Source of the DNA: Zopfochytrium polystomum
Lineage: Eukaryota > Chytridiomycota > Chytridiomycetes > Chytridiales > Chytridiaceae
Direction: 5' to 3'
Assembly: GCA_025765615.1 (NCBI GenBank)
Contig: JAIVFJ010000028.1
Span: 1-64,000 of the forward strand
Length of the DNA stretch: 64,000 nucleotides
Made by a program: the position numbers and the translations under genes. Positions 62,641-64,000 of this stretch are shown here, piece by piece; position 1 is the stretch's first letter; every line of letters begins with the position of its first letter. The notes beneath the pieces were generated by a model that saw only the letters and a program-made list of their open reading frames with translations, searched no databases and was not told the DNA's origin.

Positions 62641-63978
62641 CTACATCACGGCGCACCCGCAACCGGTTTCGGTTCTGTCCCGAACCGCAGGGACGACCGT
62701 TGGCGCTTTCAGCACCCTGTCCACGTCGAGGTCTTTGCCTTTCCCGCCAACCAGATCGCCGGAGCCGCAGGACTTGAGAGTGTTGGAGCTTCCCAGCGCT
62801 TCGTTCGCGATGCGCAGCGCCTCTGCAGCTTCGCGCTCGTCGGCTTCCCGCATGGCCCGGGCCTCTGCTTCAGCCTTTTCTCGGACCGCCCTCTCGGCGG
62901 CTTCTGCTGCCTCCCTCTCCGCGGCCTCCGCTCGCTCTTTGGTCAGTCGCTCCTCCTCCTTCTGACGGAGGTAAGCAGCCCGCTCCTCTGCGGTCATGAG
63001 CTGTAGTAGTGGAGTGGCGGCAAAAGTGAATAAGACTGTCTCGTCCGTTCGAAAACTGTACCACATACCTTAAGCTTTCTCTCCTCTTCAAATCTCTCCA
63101 TAGCTTCCTTCTGTTTGCGCAACTTTTCCGCCCTCAACGCCTCCTCTTCTCGCCGGCGAGCCTCCTCTGCCGCTTTCTTTCGGGCCTTTTTGTTCCCACG
63201 TTATCAAAGGGGCGTCAACGGCTAGGTCCGTTCGCGAAAATTTAGAATACCGCACCTCCTCCTCCTGGGTTTTCCTCCGCAGCTCCTCCAGTTTTGCGAA
63301 AGCCTCTGCTTCCTTTCTCTTCTCCTCGGCGGTTCGTCGAAGCTCCTCAGCCGACCGTTCCAACTGCGTTTGCACGAGCAGGGCAGGGTTGGCATGGAAG
63401 AACGACCCCCAATTTTCTTTGCCAAAGAAAGCTCCCCCTCCCTTTGCCCGTACCTGCTTGTGCTTTTCAAATTCTTCCATGTGCTTCTTCTGCTCCAAAA
63501 GTCTAGCGCGTTGTGTACAGTAAGAGTTTTAAGTGAGTCAAATCCGAAACCAGAAATCGCCCGCTTCGCCACCGGAGATCCGGGGGGTTTACCTGGCCTG
63601 GCGGGCCTCCTCTTCGGCTTGGCGGCGCTGCTCTTCGGCAGCCTTCTTCAGCTTGGCTTCAGCTTCGAGCTTTTCCTTCAAGATTCGCGCTTTCTCGAAA
63701 GCTTCCTAACACGGGGCAAACAGAGTGAAAAAAATTAGGCGCTGTGGATAAGCAACTTGCTTTATGCGGCAAACGCAACTCGCTCGCGCAAACGATTCCC
63801 AAGGCCCAGCCAGAATAGAAAACAAAACGAAAGAAATATGAAAAAAAAAGCACATCTTACCGTTTCTTGCTTCTGGAGAGCCTCTGCGGATGCCGCGCGT
63901 TTCCTTTCCTCTGCTTCTTGCCTCTTCCGCTCGAACTCGGCTACCGCGAGCTTCTTCTCCTCATCGGTGCGGAAAATC
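62641..63978 (-). CDS. Coiled-coil protein ending in a CaaX box (5' part outside window)
   Basis: Six 3' exons are visible: 63978-63861, 63705-63593, 63502-63454, 63363-63256, 63185-63069 and 63000-62641, in phase, 288 residues. The gene continues beyond the window. Almost the whole visible part is a charged A/E/K/R coiled coil ('EEKKLAVAEFERKRQEAEER', 'KAAEEQRRQAEEEARQA', 'KKHMEEFEKHKQ', 'TAEERAAYLRQKEEERLTKE'). The last 35 residues are not coiled and finish ...GCGCAVM, where CAVM fits a farnesylation CaaX box, with another cysteine two residues before it. The family is not recognised. The repetitive composition makes similarity searches unreliable. Confidence 0.72.
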
Positions 63979-64000
63979 CTGCAAAAAGCAGGGCGGTGGG

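Overview
This is a nuclear segment of a eukaryote, most likely a zoosporic (chytrid-like) fungus. The genes are dense, lie on both strands, and are split by short GT-AG introns, mostly 41 to 125 nt. The gene set is fungal: a Pkr1-type ER protein, Syf1, Bdp1, Lsg1, Tsr2, Not4, Cdh1 and a Lag1-type ceramide synthase. It also includes CFAP57, a protein of motile cilia, so the organism should have a flagellated stage. The taxonomic call is inference from gene content.

Layout. Bases 1-9.1 kb are repeat-rich: a decayed Ty1/copia element with a recognisable 3' LTR, an inverted fragment of a related element, two tRNA-like (SINE-like) sequences, and a 308-bp solo LTR with a 5-bp target duplication. 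From 9.1 to 64 kb there is an almost unbroken run of genes: BDP1 (+), an F-box/WD40 protein (-), ribosomal protein uS4/RPS9 (-), a 791-residue orphan (-), a PNPOx-like flavoprotein (+), a single-pass membrane protein (+), LSG1 (+), TSR2 (-), an orphan (-), SYF1 (-), a coiled-coil orphan (-), a GILT-family thiol reductase with a frameshift (+), PKR1-like (-), a small ORF (-), an F-box-like protein (+), an FAHD1-type hydrolase (-), an F-box/JmjC protein (+), CDH1 (+), a bHLH factor (-), glycine cleavage T protein (+), PPP4R2-like (-), a ZZ/EF-hand membrane protein (-), NOT4-like (+), ceramide synthase (-), CFAP57 (+), a DHHC palmitoyltransferase (+), a C-tail-anchored protein (+), and the 3' part of a coiled-coil protein ending in a CaaX box (-).

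Most exon structures were worked out by hand from reading frame, splice-site consensus, phase continuity and family conservation. Phase closes exactly from start to stop in nearly every multi-exon gene, which is strong internal support. The genes do not form a pathway cluster. Several involve ribosome or Pol III biology (BDP1, RPS9, LSG1, TSR2), but this looks like ordinary gene order. Close divergent pairs probably share promoters.

I found no CRISPR array, no rRNA gene and no convincing new multi-gene system. The points most worth checking are a decayed copy of a CFAP57 exon 46 kb from its parent, unusual active-site or degron-receptor features in the GILT, NOT4 and CDH1 homologues, a predicted prenylated coiled-coil protein, microexons of 14, 15 and 24 nt, and two apparent frameshifts.
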